A stretch of DNA of 64,000 nucleotides from Pseudomonadota bacterium (GCA_027621405.1 JAQCBT010000006.1:62001-126000); one strand, 5' to 3'; shown: positions 1 through 10,198, numbered from the stretch's first letter. The notes: generated by a model from the letters alone, not told the origin. Translations and numbers: made by a program.

Positions 1-644
1 GTCTTGATCTGCCGATTGGCGAATTCAACTTCAAACAGAATGATCGCAGCCAGCATTAAGATGAAGCAGAAGTACTCGATGTAATACAGGGCGCCAAACA
101 GGACGTCTGATTCAATTGAAGGCAGACTCATCCGAATTGCCAGAATGACGGCACTGCTGGCACCCAGCAGTATCTTGCTGGCGGCGATTCCCGGTCCCGT
201 CTTGACCGCACGCCACAGCAGCACCACGGTAAGCAGGATAGTTGGCAGATAGTAGACGTAGGCCACGCTCGTCGCTGGTTCTTCCTGCTGCACAACTGAG
301 GCGACAATCGAGACAATCAGACCAGAGCCCAGTATGGCGAATATCCAGTAATAGAACACCGTCACTCGCTCGAAGATAAGCAGCAAGGAGGCAACCAGCA
401 ACAAGGTCGACCCAAACTGCAACACGATCGCCAGCAAAAAGAGCGTACTGGCATCGGGGTTCAACACCAAGGTGAACTCGACCCCCTGCCGGACAATCTC
501 ACACAGCCCCGCGAAACAGGCCACTCGCAGATATTCCCGGCGTGACTTCAAATAACTCATCAGCACGGCGCTGACGGCAATCAGATTGAACAGGGAAACA
601 AACCCGAAAACGAAGACGTAGTATTGCTGACTTGGCTCGACCAT
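1..644 (-). CDS. Polytopic membrane protein, C-terminus cut by window edge
   Basis: The frame is open from the ATG at 644 to the left edge, giving 214 visible residues. Six to seven hydrophobic segments fill it, for example around residues 8-30, 66-90, 95-118, 127-147, 155-175 and 185-208. The visible part ends right after the last helix with EVEFANRQIK, the kind of charged helical exit that in many sensor proteins leads into a cytoplasmic output domain such as GGDEF or histidine kinase. No output domain is in view, so that role is inference only. The start ATG shares one base with the stop of the small gene upstream (TAATG), which points to coupled translation. I do not recognise the family. 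Confidence 0.7.
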   Translation of the reverse strand, partial: MVEPSQQYYVFVFGFVSLFNLIAVSAVLMSYLKSRREYLRVACFAGLCEIVRQGVEFTLVLNPDASTLFLLAIVLQFGSTLLLVASLLLIFERVTVFYYWIFAILGSGLIVSIVASVVQQEEPATSVAYVYYLPTILLTVVLLWRAVKTGPGIAASKILLGASSAVILAIRMSLPSIESDVLFGALYYIEYFCFILMLAAIILFEVEFANRQIK

Positions 645-877
645 TATTTCTGTTCCAAATTCATCGCACACACCGCGAATTCACTGTGGGCGCTTAACAC
701 ATCCTGGTAAGCCTGCCCGGTTTGCCACATCAAACTGGCTCGAGAGTATCGATAATTCCCGAAAAAGTCGTTTACAGGGTTGGCCATTCCAGCTGGGTAA
801 TCACCGAGCTCACTGGCCAGCCGCAATGACTTGATATCGAAGTGATTGAATGCCCAAAACGCCTCAAATAGACACAT
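644..877 (-). CDS. Small protein of unknown function, coupled to the membrane protein
   Basis: This is a 77-residue frame with no recognisable domain and no signal peptide. It starts at an ATG preceded by GGGAAG three bases upstream. Its TAA overlaps the ATG of the following membrane protein by one base, which supports real translation. Against it, a strong terminator for the upstream gene ends only about 10 bases before its start. It therefore needs either read-through or a promoter inside the terminator region, or its true start lies further downstream. No homologue is recognised. Confidence 0.4.
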   Translation of the reverse strand: MCLFEAFWAFNHFDIKSLRLASELGDYPAGMANPVNDFFGNYRYSRASLMWQTGQAYQDVLSAHSEFAVCAMNLEQK

Positions 878-885
878 GGACTTCC

Positions 886-925
886 CAAAAAAGAAAAAGC
901 CCGAGTGGTGGGTGCCAATCGGGCT
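886..925 (-). terminator. Rho-independent terminator after the 948-1991 gene
   Basis: On the minus strand a 7-bp stem (AGCCCGA at 919-925 reverse complement, TCGGGCT at 898-904) with a 14-base loop is followed by a T-rich tract made by the A-run at 886-898. It sits 23 bases after the upstream stop codon. Confidence 0.8.
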
Positions 926-947
926 CTTTCTTCAAATTGTATTCAGA

Positions 948-1991
948 CTAGTCGTCGGAACCAAACTCTTCCTGCAGTTCCAGTCGACGTGCACCGGCCA
1001 GCATGCCGGGCATGGCGTGGTTGCCTTCATGGCAAGCGTACTCATACATCTCGCCATCCATCTCATGAAAACTGAGCTCCGCTGTCCACGGTTGCAGATA
1101 CAGGTTGGGATCATCCACGGTGAACTGATAGACAATCTCGGTATCGGAGTAGCGCGAGAAACGCTCGACGATGGTTCCCTGAGCCGTGATAGGCACAGAA
1201 CTCTCAGCCATCTGTTTGGGATTGATGTTGGTAGTCTCGACCACTAGCCAGCCGTCCTCATACCAGCCGACGGAATCACCCAGCCACTGCTTCAGTACAT
1301 CGGGACGACGATTGGCACGTGCCTCATCGGCATTGTCGTAGATTGGAATGATGCGGGCATCGTGTGCCATTTCCACGGCGATCATCACGTAGTCGTCAGT
1401 CTGCACGAATTCATAGGTGCTGTTATACAGCGTACCCATCATGCCTGGACCGGCGGTGTTGCCAAAACCTAGCAGGCAACGTTCGGCCAGGGGAAATGCC
1501 TCGGGTCCATCGTCCTCACCCACACCAGTGAGGTAGCGTGCGCCGTAGTTGCGCACCGGCCAATCGGGCTCGGGTTGCTCGCGGCGAGGAATGCGACCAT
1601 TTGGCGGATCGATGATGTAGGAGGTACGCAGTTCACCCTTCACATAGGCCAGGGTGGAACCCGGATCAGTCCAGAACAGGTTGTAACCGCGCAATCCGAA
1701 ATCGACGCTGCCAGTTGGTGGTGCGCCAGTCTCGGGATCGATTGCAGGCCCGGATTCTATGTTCTCGGCGGAAATTCCGGCCAGGCCCATGCTGGCAACC
1801 ATGGCGGCAGCCTGCTCGGCGGTCACGGTGAGGCTTTCCACACCCTGGGGACGCTGCAGTCCGGTGCGCGAGGCGTTGGTCCAGGTACCAGTCAGTTCGG
1901 GTTTCTCCGCGTCCTGGGCCATACCGCTGCCGGATGCCAGTGCCAGCCCCATGAATACCGCGCCCAACGTCGTTCTCTTGCTATTAAACAT
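948..1991 (-). CDS. Secreted protein of unknown function
   Basis: The 347-residue product starts with a clear signal peptide (residues 1-25, cleavage after GMAQ). GAGGAA lies six bases before the ATG. The mature part contains LTGTWTN near its start, an ERCLLGFG segment, MAHDARIIPIYDN, an RPDVLKQWLGDSVGWYEDGWLVVETTN stretch and a YEYACHEGN motif near the end. These strings recall a widespread family of uncharacterised secreted proteins in marine Gammaproteobacteria and Acidobacteria. I know of no assigned reaction. The protein is monocistronic, with its own terminator. The conserved Asp, His and Cys residues could bind a metal, but that is speculation. Confidence 0.8.
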   Translation of the reverse strand: MFNSKRTTLGAVFMGLALASGSGMAQDAEKPELTGTWTNASRTGLQRPQGVESLTVTAEQAAAMVASMGLAGISAENIESGPAIDPETGAPPTGSVDFGLRGYNLFWTDPGSTLAYVKGELRTSYIIDPPNGRIPRREQPEPDWPVRNYGARYLTGVGEDDGPEAFPLAERCLLGFGNTAGPGMMGTLYNSTYEFVQTDDYVMIAVEMAHDARIIPIYDNADEARANRRPDVLKQWLGDSVGWYEDGWLVVETTNINPKQMAESSVPITAQGTIVERFSRYSDTEIVYQFTVDDPNLYLQPWTAELSFHEMDGEMYEYACHEGNHAMPGMLAGARRLELQEEFGSDD

Positions 1992-2231
1992 GATAAATTC
2001 CTCGTAATTTCAAGTGCTTGGCATCGCTATCCTGTCCCAGCCACGTGCGCACTTGCTTCCCCGTTCATCGACCGGACCGATTTCACCGGCGTTGGCGATG
2101 TTCTAAAGAGTTCCTGCAAGAGCCTGTATTTTAGCCTTGTCAGGGAGTACTCTCCAGTCATCATCGTCGTCGTGTCGCGCCACAGCGCCACTGGCCGAAA
2201 CTACAAATCAAGTAACCGGGAGAGAACAACA

Positions 2232-2825
2232 ATGACCCATTCCAGGACATCAGCTTACACAGGCATCGTATTCCTGCTTGCCCTGCTGGCCAGCGGCAGT
2301 AGTGCCCAGGGCGATTGGATAACCTTAATCGACGGTACCGAGGGCCTGGAGAATTTCGACCGGGTGGGCGACGCCAATTGGACGGCCGAGTACGCATCGA
2401 TCCGCGCCACCGAGGGCAGCGGAGCATCATGGTTGTTGAGCAAGGAAAGCTACAGCGACTTCGAATTACGGGTTGAGTTCTGGGCCAGCCACGATGCCAA
2501 CAGTGGCGTATACATGCGTTGCCAGGATCGAGGGCGTATCACTGACCGCAACTGCTATGAAGCCAACATCTTCGACCAGCGCCCGGAGGCAGCCTACGGT
2601 ACCGGCGGCATCGTGCATGTGGCGCCTGTGTCCGAACCACTGCCCAAGGCCGGCGACCACTGGAATGTCTACAGGCTGGTCGCCCAGGGTGATCGACTGA
2701 TTGTCGAACTCAATGGGCGTCGCACCGCGGATGTTAGTGACAGCCAATTCTCCAGCGGGCCTTTCGCACTGCAATGGGCACGGGGCGAACTACGCTTTCG
2801 CAAGGTAGAGATCAGGGAACTGTAA
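2232..2825 (+). CDS. Secreted DUF1080 / 3-keto-disaccharide hydrolase-like protein
   Basis: The 197-residue product has a signal peptide (residues 1-25, cleavage near SSAQ). It carries the DUF1080 concanavalin-like beta-sandwich: WITLIDGTEGLENFDRVGDANW at the start, then SDFELRVEFW, NSGVYMRCQ, GDHWNVYRLVAQGDRLIVELNG and a closing LRFRKVEIREL. The family includes 3-keto-glycoside hydrolases and lyases, so periplasmic or cell-surface sugar processing is likely but the substrate is unknown. The ATG at 2232 is chosen because the signal peptide begins there; the open frame continues far upstream without coding character. It is divergent from the 948-1991 gene, and its 3' end faces maeA 18 bases away. 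Confidence 0.8.
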   Translation: MTHSRTSAYTGIVFLLALLASGSSAQGDWITLIDGTEGLENFDRVGDANWTAEYASIRATEGSGASWLLSKESYSDFELRVEFWASHDANSGVYMRCQDRGRITDRNCYEANIFDQRPEAAYGTGGIVHVAPVSEPLPKAGDHWNVYRLVAQGDRLIVELNGRRTADVSDSQFSSGPFALQWARGELRFRKVEIREL

Positions 2826-2843
2826 GCCGGCAGCGCGGCAAGC

Positions 2844-4550
2844 CTAACGCGCCCGCATGGCTACCCGTCGGTACTCGCGGTAGGCAGGCAACCAGAAATT
2901 TCGGTCTATGGCCCGGCGCAAATCATCGTCGGAGATCTCCAGGCAGTAACCTTCCTGCATGGCAACCTTGCCCACGGCGAAGGCTATCTTCTTGCTGATC
3001 TCCGGAAGCGAGGTGAGTGGCGGCAGGATACCTTCTTCTGGCGCGCTGGACTCAGGTGCCAGTTGCGCCAGGGTCGTACTGGCCACCATCAACATCTCAT
3101 CACTGATTCTGCTGGAGTATGTCGAAATCACACCGAGGCCTATCCCCGGAAAAATATAGCTGTTGTTGCATTGTGCAATCTTGTATTCCTTGTCGTTCCA
3201 GCTCACACCGGAGAACGGGCTTCCGGTTGCCACGATTGCATTACCTTCTGTCCAGGCGATGATATCTTTCGGATGAGCCTCTACCTGGCGGGAAGGGTTG
3301 CTGAGTGGAAAGATGATTGGTCGAGGACAGTTGTTGTAGAGAGTTGCAATAACTTTCTGGGTGAACAGTCCCGGCACACCCGAGGCACCGATCAAGACCG
3401 TAGGCCCGGCATTGCTTACAACGTCCAGCAGGCTGGGATACTTGCTGTCACCGGTCAATTCCCAATCGGCAACTACCGACTTGCTCTGCAGCAGACGCTC
3501 CTGGAAATCCATCAGGCCCGGGGTGCCCTCAAGCAACAGCCCATCCTTGTCCACCATGAATACCCGGGATCGCGCCTGACTATCGTCCAGGCCCTGGGCC
3601 ACCATGGCGGTTACGATGAGTTCCGCGATTCCGCAGCCAGCGGAGCCCGCACCGACAAACACCAGCCGCTGGTCCTTGAGTTCCTCACCCTTTTTCTTGC
3701 AGGCCGCCAGCAAGGTACCGAGGGTGATCGCAGCCGTACCCTGAATATCGTCGTTAAAACAACACACCCGATTGCTGTATCGCTGCAGTATGGGCATGGC
3801 ATTGGGCTGGGCGAAGTCCTCAAACTGGATCAGCACCCCTGGCCAGCGATCCTGCAAGGCTTCGATAAACAGATCGACGAAGGCGTCGTAGTCTTCCCGA
3901 CCGATGCGGGGATGGCGCATGCCCATGTACATTGGATCATCCAGCAACTTCTTGTTGTTGGTGCCCACATCCAGGGCCACCGGCAAGGTGTAGGCGGGAG
4001 AGATTCCGCCACAGGCTGTGTATAGCGACAGTTTACCGATGGCGATACCCATACCGCCTATTCCCTGGTCGCCAAGGCCCAGGACCCGTTCACCGTCTGT
4101 CACCACGACAACCTTGACCTTGTCCTTGGTGACACTGCGTAAAATTTCATCCATGAACTCCCGCTCTTCCCAGGAAACGAAGATACCCCGGGCGCTACGG
4201 TAGATGTCTGAAAAATGCTCACAGGCATCGCCCACGGTTGGCGTGTAGATGATGGGCAGCATCTCTACCAGATGCTCACTCACGAGGCGATAGAACAAGG
4301 TCTCATTGTTATCCTGCACAACCCGCAGGTAGATATGCTTGTTGATAGGCTCGTCGAAACTGCAGTACTGGTGGTAGCAGCGCTCCACCTGCTCCTCGAT
4401 GGATTCGTACACCGGGGGCAACAAGCCCATCAGGTTAAACGCGCGACGTTCCTGCGGCGAAAACGCGGAACCCTTGTTGAGCAGAGGAGTCTCCAGCAGG
4501 GAAGGTCCGGCGTAGGAAATATAAATAGGCTTGGATTCAGACATGACCAT
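2844..4550 (-). CDS. maeA: NAD-dependent malic enzyme
   Basis: The 568-residue protein is full length for bacterial NAD malic enzyme (E. coli MaeA has 565). It oxidatively decarboxylates L-malate to pyruvate in the cytosol. The N-terminal malic domain carries [10 protein letters not shown] with the catalytic Tyr and [12 protein letters not shown] with the catalytic Lys. The metal-binding segment is [14 protein letters not shown], and the Rossmann motif [10 protein letters not shown] lies near residue 297. MSESK two codons in is an alternative start. It is a single gene convergent with the DUF1080 gene. With pyruvate carboxylase at 25.7-29 kb, the cell has enzymes for both directions of C3/C4 exchange. 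Confidence 0.95.
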   Translation of the reverse strand: MVMSESKPIYISYAGPSLLETPLLNKGSAFSPQERRAFNLMGLLPPVYESIEEQVERCYHQYCSFDEPINKHIYLRVVQDNNETLFYRLVSEHLVEMLPIIYTPTVGDACEHFSDIYRSARGIFVSWEEREFMDEILRSVTKDKVKVVVVTDGERVLGLGDQGIGGMGIAIGKLSLYTACGGISPAYTLPVALDVGTNNKKLLDDPMYMGMRHPRIGREDYDAFVDLFIEALQDRWPGVLIQFEDFAQPNAMPILQRYSNRVCCFNDDIQGTAAITLGTLLAACKKKGEELKDQRLVFVGAGSAGCGIAELIVTAMVAQGLDDSQARSRVFMVDKDGLLLEGTPGLMDFQERLLQSKSVVADWELTGDSKYPSLLDVVSNAGPTVLIGASGVPGLFTQKVIATLYNNCPRPIIFPLSNPSRQVEAHPKDIIAWTEGNAIVATGSPFSGVSWNDKEYKIAQCNNSYIFPGIGLGVISTYSSRISDEMLMVASTTLAQLAPESSAPEEGILPPLTSLPEISKKIAFAVGKVAMQEGYCLEISDDDLRRAIDRNFWLPAYREYRRVAMRAR

Positions 4551-4770
4551 TCAATCAATTAAAGAAGCAATACGGGAACCAGTCACGACATGCAGCAGAA
4601 CGATAGGATTTGCCCTGCACTGCGTGTCGAATCAATGGAAAGAAGCATATAAGCAAAGACTAGCCCATTTGTATGAATCTGTCTTTACTGTGGTGCCGAA
4701 TTGAGAAGGCAAACATAGACATGCGACTGGAAGTCGCGGAACAGCCGAGAGTCGGAGGCAAGTGCCTGGA

Positions 4771-5847
4771 TCAGGCGACCCGCCGCATGAGCACGAAGCC
4801 GGCAACGCCGCAGATCAGGATGGGAGTGAGCACCGCCAGCAGCGGACTCAAACCATAGATCAGGCTGATAGGCTCCATCATGCCCTGCACCGTGGTAAAG
4901 GCGAGGCCAATGGCCAGCGCGATGAATATGCGAAAACCCATAGTGGCTTCCCGTAACGGCCCGAATACGAATGATATACCCAGGATGACCAGTGCCAGAG
5001 TCGCCAACGGCTGCAGTATCTTCTTCCAGAAGGCCAGGAAATACAGTGAACTGTCGAGCCCTTCGGATTCAAAGAACCCGGCAAAGCGATAGAGACCAGT
5101 GATGGATTGTTTGTCAGGCTGCACCAACAATACGCTCAATAACTCGGGCGAGAGATCTGCGTACCAGTCTTCCTGCAGGTAACGGTTGGTGCTTATCCGG
5201 TCTTCGGCAAACACACTTTGCTCGACATTCATAAGTCGCCAGTGAGGCTCGTTTCCTTCCCGCACGTACTCCGCCGATTCCGCAAAGCTGGCATTGATCA
5301 GCTCACGTTCCGCATTCACCGTATAGCGACTGACGCCGTACAACGCCTGACCACCCGGAGCGATCGCATTGATATGAATATAGTCATTGCCAACCTTGCG
5401 CCAGGTACCGGTTTCCGGGTTGATGGAATCGGAACCGCTGAGCTGGATCGCCTTGTTACTGTTTGCGATCTGTTCCAGCGGTGGCGAAACATATTCACCA
5501 AGGATGAGACTCAAGATCATCACCAGCAGGGTTGGTTTAAGCACCGCCGATACAATGCGCCACTTGTGGACGCCGGCTGATTGCATCACCACCAGCTCGT
5601 TATTGGAGGCGAGAACTCCCAGGCCGAACAGGGCTCCCCCCAGGGCCCCGTAGGGCACCAGTTCATAGACACTGGTTGGGGTTGTCATTGCCACGTACAT
5701 CAAGGCATTGGCCGCGGTGTAGTTAACCCCCGACTCGCCCAGTTCATCGATCAGCGAGAAGATAACATCGAGAGCCACCACGACCCCCAGCACCACTGCC
5801 ATGGACAGCAGTACCGACCACCTGACATGCCGATCAAGCAGGTTCAT
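4771..5847 (-). CDS. lptG: LPS export ABC transporter permease LptG
   Basis: The 358-residue inner-membrane protein forms, with LptF and LptB, the ATP-driven pump that extracts lipopolysaccharide and passes it to the LptC-LptA bridge. Three N-terminal helices (about 12-35, 50-75, 95-120) and three C-terminal helices (about 265-350) flank a periplasmic beta-jellyroll domain, the YjgP/YjgQ architecture. The start is the ATG at 5847 (MNLLDRHVRWSVL), preceded by GGAGGAGGGC; the frame is open for nine more codons but that extension overlaps lptF. It overlaps the lptF stop by four bases (ATGA), so the two are translationally coupled. No lptB lies nearby. Confidence 0.95.
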   Translation of the reverse strand: MNLLDRHVRWSVLLSMAVVLGVVVALDVIFSLIDELGESGVNYTAANALMYVAMTTPTSVYELVPYGALGGALFGLGVLASNNELVVMQSAGVHKWRIVSAVLKPTLLVMILSLILGEYVSPPLEQIANSNKAIQLSGSDSINPETGTWRKVGNDYIHINAIAPGGQALYGVSRYTVNAERELINASFAESAEYVREGNEPHWRLMNVEQSVFAEDRISTNRYLQEDWYADLSPELLSVLLVQPDKQSITGLYRFAGFFESEGLDSSLYFLAFWKKILQPLATLALVILGISFVFGPLREATMGFRIFIALAIGLAFTTVQGMMEPISLIYGLSPLLAVLTPILICGVAGFVLMRRVA

Positions 5848-6953
5848 GATGCCCTCCTCCAACTGGCCAGCCAAGGCTCACCATCCCGCATGAAGTTGAG
5901 GACGCCGAAGATTACAAATAGGAGGTGCACCCACCACAGGCCCAGCGCGGGATTCAACTCGCCATCGGCGATCAGATCCCGGCAAAACTCCAGGGTGACA
6001 AAATAGAGCACGTAAAGCAGGGCAGCCGGCAAGAGCTTGCTGTAGCGACCCTGTCGTGGATTGACACGGCTCATGGGAATGGCGATGAGAGTGATAACCG
6101 GTATCAACAGCAGCACCGAGATACGCCACTGCAATTCGGCCTGCTGTGCGACATCACTGGAACCCAGCAGAGCCGAGGTGGGCAGGGTCGATTCCTCCAG
6201 CACGGCATCGAAGGGCGCCGGGGCGGGCAAGAGAATGGACTGCCGATCGAACTGGCCAATGGCAAATTCCCCCGTGCCGGGACGCCCATCATACTGCAGC
6301 ACATTATCCAGCTGCATGAAACGGGCACCGTTCTCCGGATCGATATAGGGCCTGGCCGCATCGGCGATGATTATCCTGGGCGAATCATCACTGCTGGCAG
6401 TGTCGGGATTCAGCGCAACGAACACGTCACCCAGCTCCCTGCCCGTATCACCATTCTCGCGAATTCGGGCAGCATAGGTTACCCGCTCACCTTCTCCGAA
6501 AGTCTGGAACTGGCCGGCTACGATGAGGTCTATTTCGGTGAGTTGATCCTGGGTTTGTTTCAACTCCTCCCCGTTGCGCAGTCCCAGCGGAGACAGGAAG
6601 AAACTCAGGGATCCAACGACAAGCGTGATCACGGTGCTGACGGCCAGGACATTCAGCAGCAGCTTCTTCTGGCTCATGCCGGAACTCAACAGTATTACCA
6701 TCTCGTTTTCCGCGTACATTCTTCCCAGGGCGAGAATGATAGCGAGGAAAGTTGCAAGTGGCAGGATGACCAGCAGGAATTCTGGAACCCTGTACAGCAT
6801 TAACAAGAGAAGGATGTCGGGTGCTTTCTCACCTGCCACGGCTTCACCAAGATACTGGATAAAACGGCCGGTAAGTGCCACCGTGAGCAAGACAAAGGTA
6901 ATAACCGCGACGATCTGCAGGATTTGCTTGCTGAGATACTTGAAGATTATCAA
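5844..6953 (-). CDS. lptF: LPS export ABC transporter permease LptF
   Basis: The 369-residue inner-membrane protein is the partner of LptG in the LptB2FG lipopolysaccharide exporter. It begins MIIFKYLSKQIL, typical for the family. Helices lie near residues 12-35, 55-80 and 100-120; a periplasmic jellyroll follows at about 125-265; three more helices run from about 275 to 360. Its length matches E. coli LptF (366). It overlaps lptG by four bases. Upstream, 33 bases away on the same strand, is the DUF6702 gene, so the run from the metallopeptidase to lptG may be one transcript. Confidence 0.95.
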   Translation of the reverse strand: MIIFKYLSKQILQIVAVITFVLLTVALTGRFIQYLGEAVAGEKAPDILLLLMLYRVPEFLLVILPLATFLAIILALGRMYAENEMVILLSSGMSQKKLLLNVLAVSTVITLVVGSLSFFLSPLGLRNGEELKQTQDQLTEIDLIVAGQFQTFGEGERVTYAARIRENGDTGRELGDVFVALNPDTASSDDSPRIIIADAARPYIDPENGARFMQLDNVLQYDGRPGTGEFAIGQFDRQSILLPAPAPFDAVLEESTLPTSALLGSSDVAQQAELQWRISVLLLIPVITLIAIPMSRVNPRQGRYSKLLPAALLYVLYFVTLEFCRDLIADGELNPALGLWWVHLLFVIFGVLNFMRDGEPWLASWRRAS

Positions 6954-6986
6954 TCGATCGCTTCTCTTGCGCCGCGGTTAGCTGAA

Positions 6987-7523
6987 TCAGCTGGGCATAT
7001 CGATGGTCAGTACTTCGTCTGAGCCGTCGAAGGTGAGGCTGTAGACCCTTCCGCCGCGATCAATGTTGACCAGGTTGGATTGATCCGCCCACACATCGCG
7101 CAGGGCGAGATTAACGATGGTCATGGCGACCACTTTCTCTGTCTGCGGAATCTCCTGATATACCCACAGGAACTGGCCATCGATCTCGGAGCCGAGCAAG
7201 GTCAGGTCCAGCTCTGCAGTACTGCCATCTTCATAGTGCGCTTCCACGGCGAAGCCGTTGATCACATAGCTGCTGAACAACGCCCTGGATTCAGCGGACT
7301 CCATCAGGGCCTGGCGTTCCCCGAATATAAGACCCGCAGCATGCTCCGCGTCGTGCACAAAAAACCTGTGCATGACTTCAATATTGCCGGTGTTGGGATT
7401 GAACAGGATGCGGGTGACCGCAGTCTTCTGCTGGTGGGCATTGGCGCCGGGCGGGAAAGTGCAGGCAAGCAGGAAGGACACCAGTGCCAGGCCGATGATT
7501 CGGCCTGGCATAATGGAAGGCAT
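6987..7523 (-). CDS. DUF6702 family secreted protein
   Basis: The 178-residue protein has an N-terminal hydrophobic stretch (IIGLALVSFLLACTF) and an AHQQ cleavage region, giving a mature part of about 150 residues. The text after it (AVTRILFNPNTGNIEVMHRFFVHDAEHA) resembles DUF6702, small periplasmic proteins often encoded next to secreted M1-type peptidases. Its function is unknown. The ATG at 7523 is seven bases after the upstream stop; the ATG at 7511 has AGAAGG twelve bases before it and is equally possible. The frame is open further upstream but that part overlaps the peptidase gene. The pairing with the peptidase suggests a shared envelope role. Confidence 0.75.
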   Translation of the reverse strand: MPSIMPGRIIGLALVSFLLACTFPPGANAHQQKTAVTRILFNPNTGNIEVMHRFFVHDAEHAAGLIFGERQALMESAESRALFSSYVINGFAVEAHYEDGSTAELDLTLLGSEIDGQFLWVYQEIPQTEKVVAMTIVNLALRDVWADQSNLVNIDRGGRVYSLTFDGSDEVLTIDMPS

Positions 7524-7530
7524 CCTTCTC

Positions 7531-10011
7531 TTACTCGTCGTCTGACTCGTCGTCATCCTCATCATCGCTGGATAGCTCGGTCTTGATATCCTGCATAATA
7601 TCGCGAGATATAAGGCCACCTCCACCCTCTGCCTTGAAGGACTCGATACGGGAGGGAATGATGCGACGGGGATAATAATTGTTCTCCATATCGACATCCG
7701 CCGTTTCCTGCAGCGGATCGACTACGATAGACACGATATCCTTGTCCGTAACCACCAGCTTCTTCACCGCATGCGGCGATCGACGCCAGATCTCGGCGGG
7801 AATGCGCATCTCCTCGTTGCCGCCATCGGCATACTCAAACTGCAGGATGATAGGCATGACCAGACCACCCTGATTGGAGAATTCCAGAATATAGTAGTTG
7901 CGGTCTTCCTCGACCACTCGATCCAGTACCGCCCGCTCCCAGTCCTCCAGACCTTCAAGGAAACTGTTGTAGCGATTGCGTTCGACGTTGGTCACAGTGA
8001 ACTGGTCATTGTCGTCGTAGAAATCACGCACATCCGGATTTCGTTCGACCCAGGTGAGCATGCCTTCCTGGCGATTGCGCTCTATCAATACACTGGGAGG
8101 CAATGACTTCTCAAACTCTCGCTGTCGCGGATAATCGATATCGGGGTTCTCGGTATCGATCTGCATGGCATAGACACGGTCCAGGGAGATATCCACGTGG
8201 TCAGTGGTGTAGAACCAGCCGCGCCAGAACCAGTCCAGGTCGATGCCGGACGCCTCTTCCATGGTGCGGAAGAAGTCTGCCGGGGTCGGGCGCTTGAATT
8301 GCCAGAGGTTTGAATATTCCTTGAAGGCGAAATCAAACAGCTCGCGCCCCATGATGGTTTCCCGCAGGATATTGAGTGCGGTGGCCGGCTTGGAATAGGC
8401 ATTGGGCCCCAGGCGCAACACGCTGTCGGACTGGGTCATCACCGGCACCTGGTTGGAAGACTCCATGTAATCGGTGATATAGCGCGGCTCTACTCCCCAT
8501 GGAATTTCGGCGTCCCATTCCCTGCCTGCCACGGAATCGAGATAGCTGTTCAGGCCTTCATCCATCCAGGTCCACTGCCGTTCATCGGAATTCACGATCA
8601 TGGGGAAATAGAAGTGGCCAATCTCGTGAATCACCACGCCAATCAGGAATCGCTTCTCTGCCAGAGTATAGGTACGGCTGCCATCATCCTGTAGTGTTGT
8701 ACGCGGGCCATTGAAGGTGATCATGGGATATTCCATACCTCCGACAAAGCCCACGTTTACCGACTGTGCGGTTGGGTAGGGAAAGTCGAAGGAGAAGCGG
8801 CTGTATACTTCCAGGGTATGGATGACCACCTCGGTGGAATACTCAGCCCACAGGTCTCCTCCCTCCTTTGGCCAGAATGACATGGCCATGATCAGTTCCT
8901 GATCGGCTCCAGGCTGTTGATGGCCCTTGGCGTCCCAGATGAATTTTCGGGAAGAGGACCAGGCGAAATCCCGCACATTCTCCGCGGTAAAACGCCAGGT
9001 CGCAGTCTGGTTGCTGCCTTCCCTCTCGTTCTCCAATGCTTCTTCAGGGGTGACTATGTACACGGGTCGAGCGGCCGTCTGCGCCTGCTCGAGCCTGTCT
9101 CGCTGTTCCCGGGTCAGCACCTGGTTGGGGTTCTGGAGTTCGCCCGTTGCGGCAACGATATGGTCTGCAGGGACGGTCATGGACACATCGTAGTCACCGA
9201 ATTCAAGGGTGAATTCGCCCGAACCAAGAAACTCCTTGTTGGTCCAGCCTTCGTAGTCGGTATAGGCGACGAGCCTGGGGAACCACTGTGACAGGGCAAA
9301 TATATAGTTGCCCCCCTCCCGCTCGTCGTCGGGAAAATGCTCATAGCCGCCACGGGGCGAAAGTATGTCGCCGTTTACGATGTCGTATTCAAAATCGATA
9401 CGCAGCTCCACTTCATCACCCGGCCCGAGAGGTGACGCCAGGTCCACCCGCATGAGGGTACCGACCACGGTATGGTTCAACGCATTCTCCCGGCTGTCAG
9501 TTACCAGGTTGATCTGGTGGCCGAGATTGGAATCTTCGTAATAGTGCAGCGCGCGCAACTGGCCCAGGCTGATGCGGGCCGGGTCATTGGCGTCGGCATC
9601 CGGGCTGGAGCCATTGAACGTGCCGCTCATGACCGCCATGGAGTCGGAACGGAAACGGTTCTGGTCCAGTTGAAACCACAGGTAGCTGAGGGTATCCGGG
9701 GAATTGTTGCGGTAGGTGATCAGCTCCGAGGCGGAGAGATGCTGGTTGTCCTCATCCAGGGTCGCGGTGATCGTGTAGTCCACCTCTTGCTGCCAGTATT
9801 CATGGCCCGGTGCACCCGCCGCGTTGCGGTAGGTATTCGGCGTTGGCAACACTTCTTCCAGTTGCCGGAACTTGTCCTGGAAGTTGCCCTTGGTCTGCTG
9901 AATGCCCTGGGCGGCTGCGGTGCCGGTCAGGGCTAGCAGCAACAGGGGCAGCAAACCCACTAAAGAGAACGAATATCGGCCTGGGCGGCTGGACTGGCTT
10001 AGGTAATTCAC
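7531..10011 (-). CDS. Secreted M1-family metallopeptidase
   Basis: The 826-residue protein has a signal peptide (about residues 1-35, ending GTAAAQ). The catalytic zinc motif is HEIGH near residue 460, followed after 18 residues by the Glu of WMDEGLNSYLDS, which matches HExxH-x18-E. The substrate-binding GxMEN motif is present as GGMEYP, so its Asn is replaced. The N-terminal domain (about 65-300) is the usual M1 beta saddle. The last dozen residues are almost all acidic. The chosen start is GTG at 10011, with AGGAG seven bases upstream; an ATG 13 codons earlier has no ribosome binding site. The likely role is degradation of peptides in the periplasm or outside. It heads the run into DUF6702 and lptFG. 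Confidence 0.88.
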   Translation of the reverse strand: MNYLSQSSRPGRYSFSLVGLLPLLLLALTGTAAAQGIQQTKGNFQDKFRQLEEVLPTPNTYRNAAGAPGHEYWQQEVDYTITATLDEDNQHLSASELITYRNNSPDTLSYLWFQLDQNRFRSDSMAVMSGTFNGSSPDADANDPARISLGQLRALHYYEDSNLGHQINLVTDSRENALNHTVVGTLMRVDLASPLGPGDEVELRIDFEYDIVNGDILSPRGGYEHFPDDEREGGNYIFALSQWFPRLVAYTDYEGWTNKEFLGSGEFTLEFGDYDVSMTVPADHIVAATGELQNPNQVLTREQRDRLEQAQTAARPVYIVTPEEALENEREGSNQTATWRFTAENVRDFAWSSSRKFIWDAKGHQQPGADQELIMAMSFWPKEGGDLWAEYSTEVVIHTLEVYSRFSFDFPYPTAQSVNVGFVGGMEYPMITFNGPRTTLQDDGSRTYTLAEKRFLIGVVIHEIGHFYFPMIVNSDERQWTWMDEGLNSYLDSVAGREWDAEIPWGVEPRYITDYMESSNQVPVMTQSDSVLRLGPNAYSKPATALNILRETIMGRELFDFAFKEYSNLWQFKRPTPADFFRTMEEASGIDLDWFWRGWFYTTDHVDISLDRVYAMQIDTENPDIDYPRQREFEKSLPPSVLIERNRQEGMLTWVERNPDVRDFYDDNDQFTVTNVERNRYNSFLEGLEDWERAVLDRVVEEDRNYYILEFSNQGGLVMPIILQFEYADGGNEEMRIPAEIWRRSPHAVKKLVVTDKDIVSIVVDPLQETADVDMENNYYPRRIIPSRIESFKAEGGGGLISRDIMQDIKTELSSDDEDDDESDDE

Positions 10012-10198
10012 TACTACTCTCCTGGAATCTGTATAACGGGACAAACACAAGCAGGGCCCCGTAGCGAGCGCATAATACCGCGTTTTCTCGGGGTTGAGGT
10101 GAACTTAATGTGAAGATTGGTCCGCCAGGGGAGGTTCCCCATGGATTGCACCCCGGCGGTGCAATAAGAGCTTCTTTGCAGCTTTTCTCGGTCGTGCC

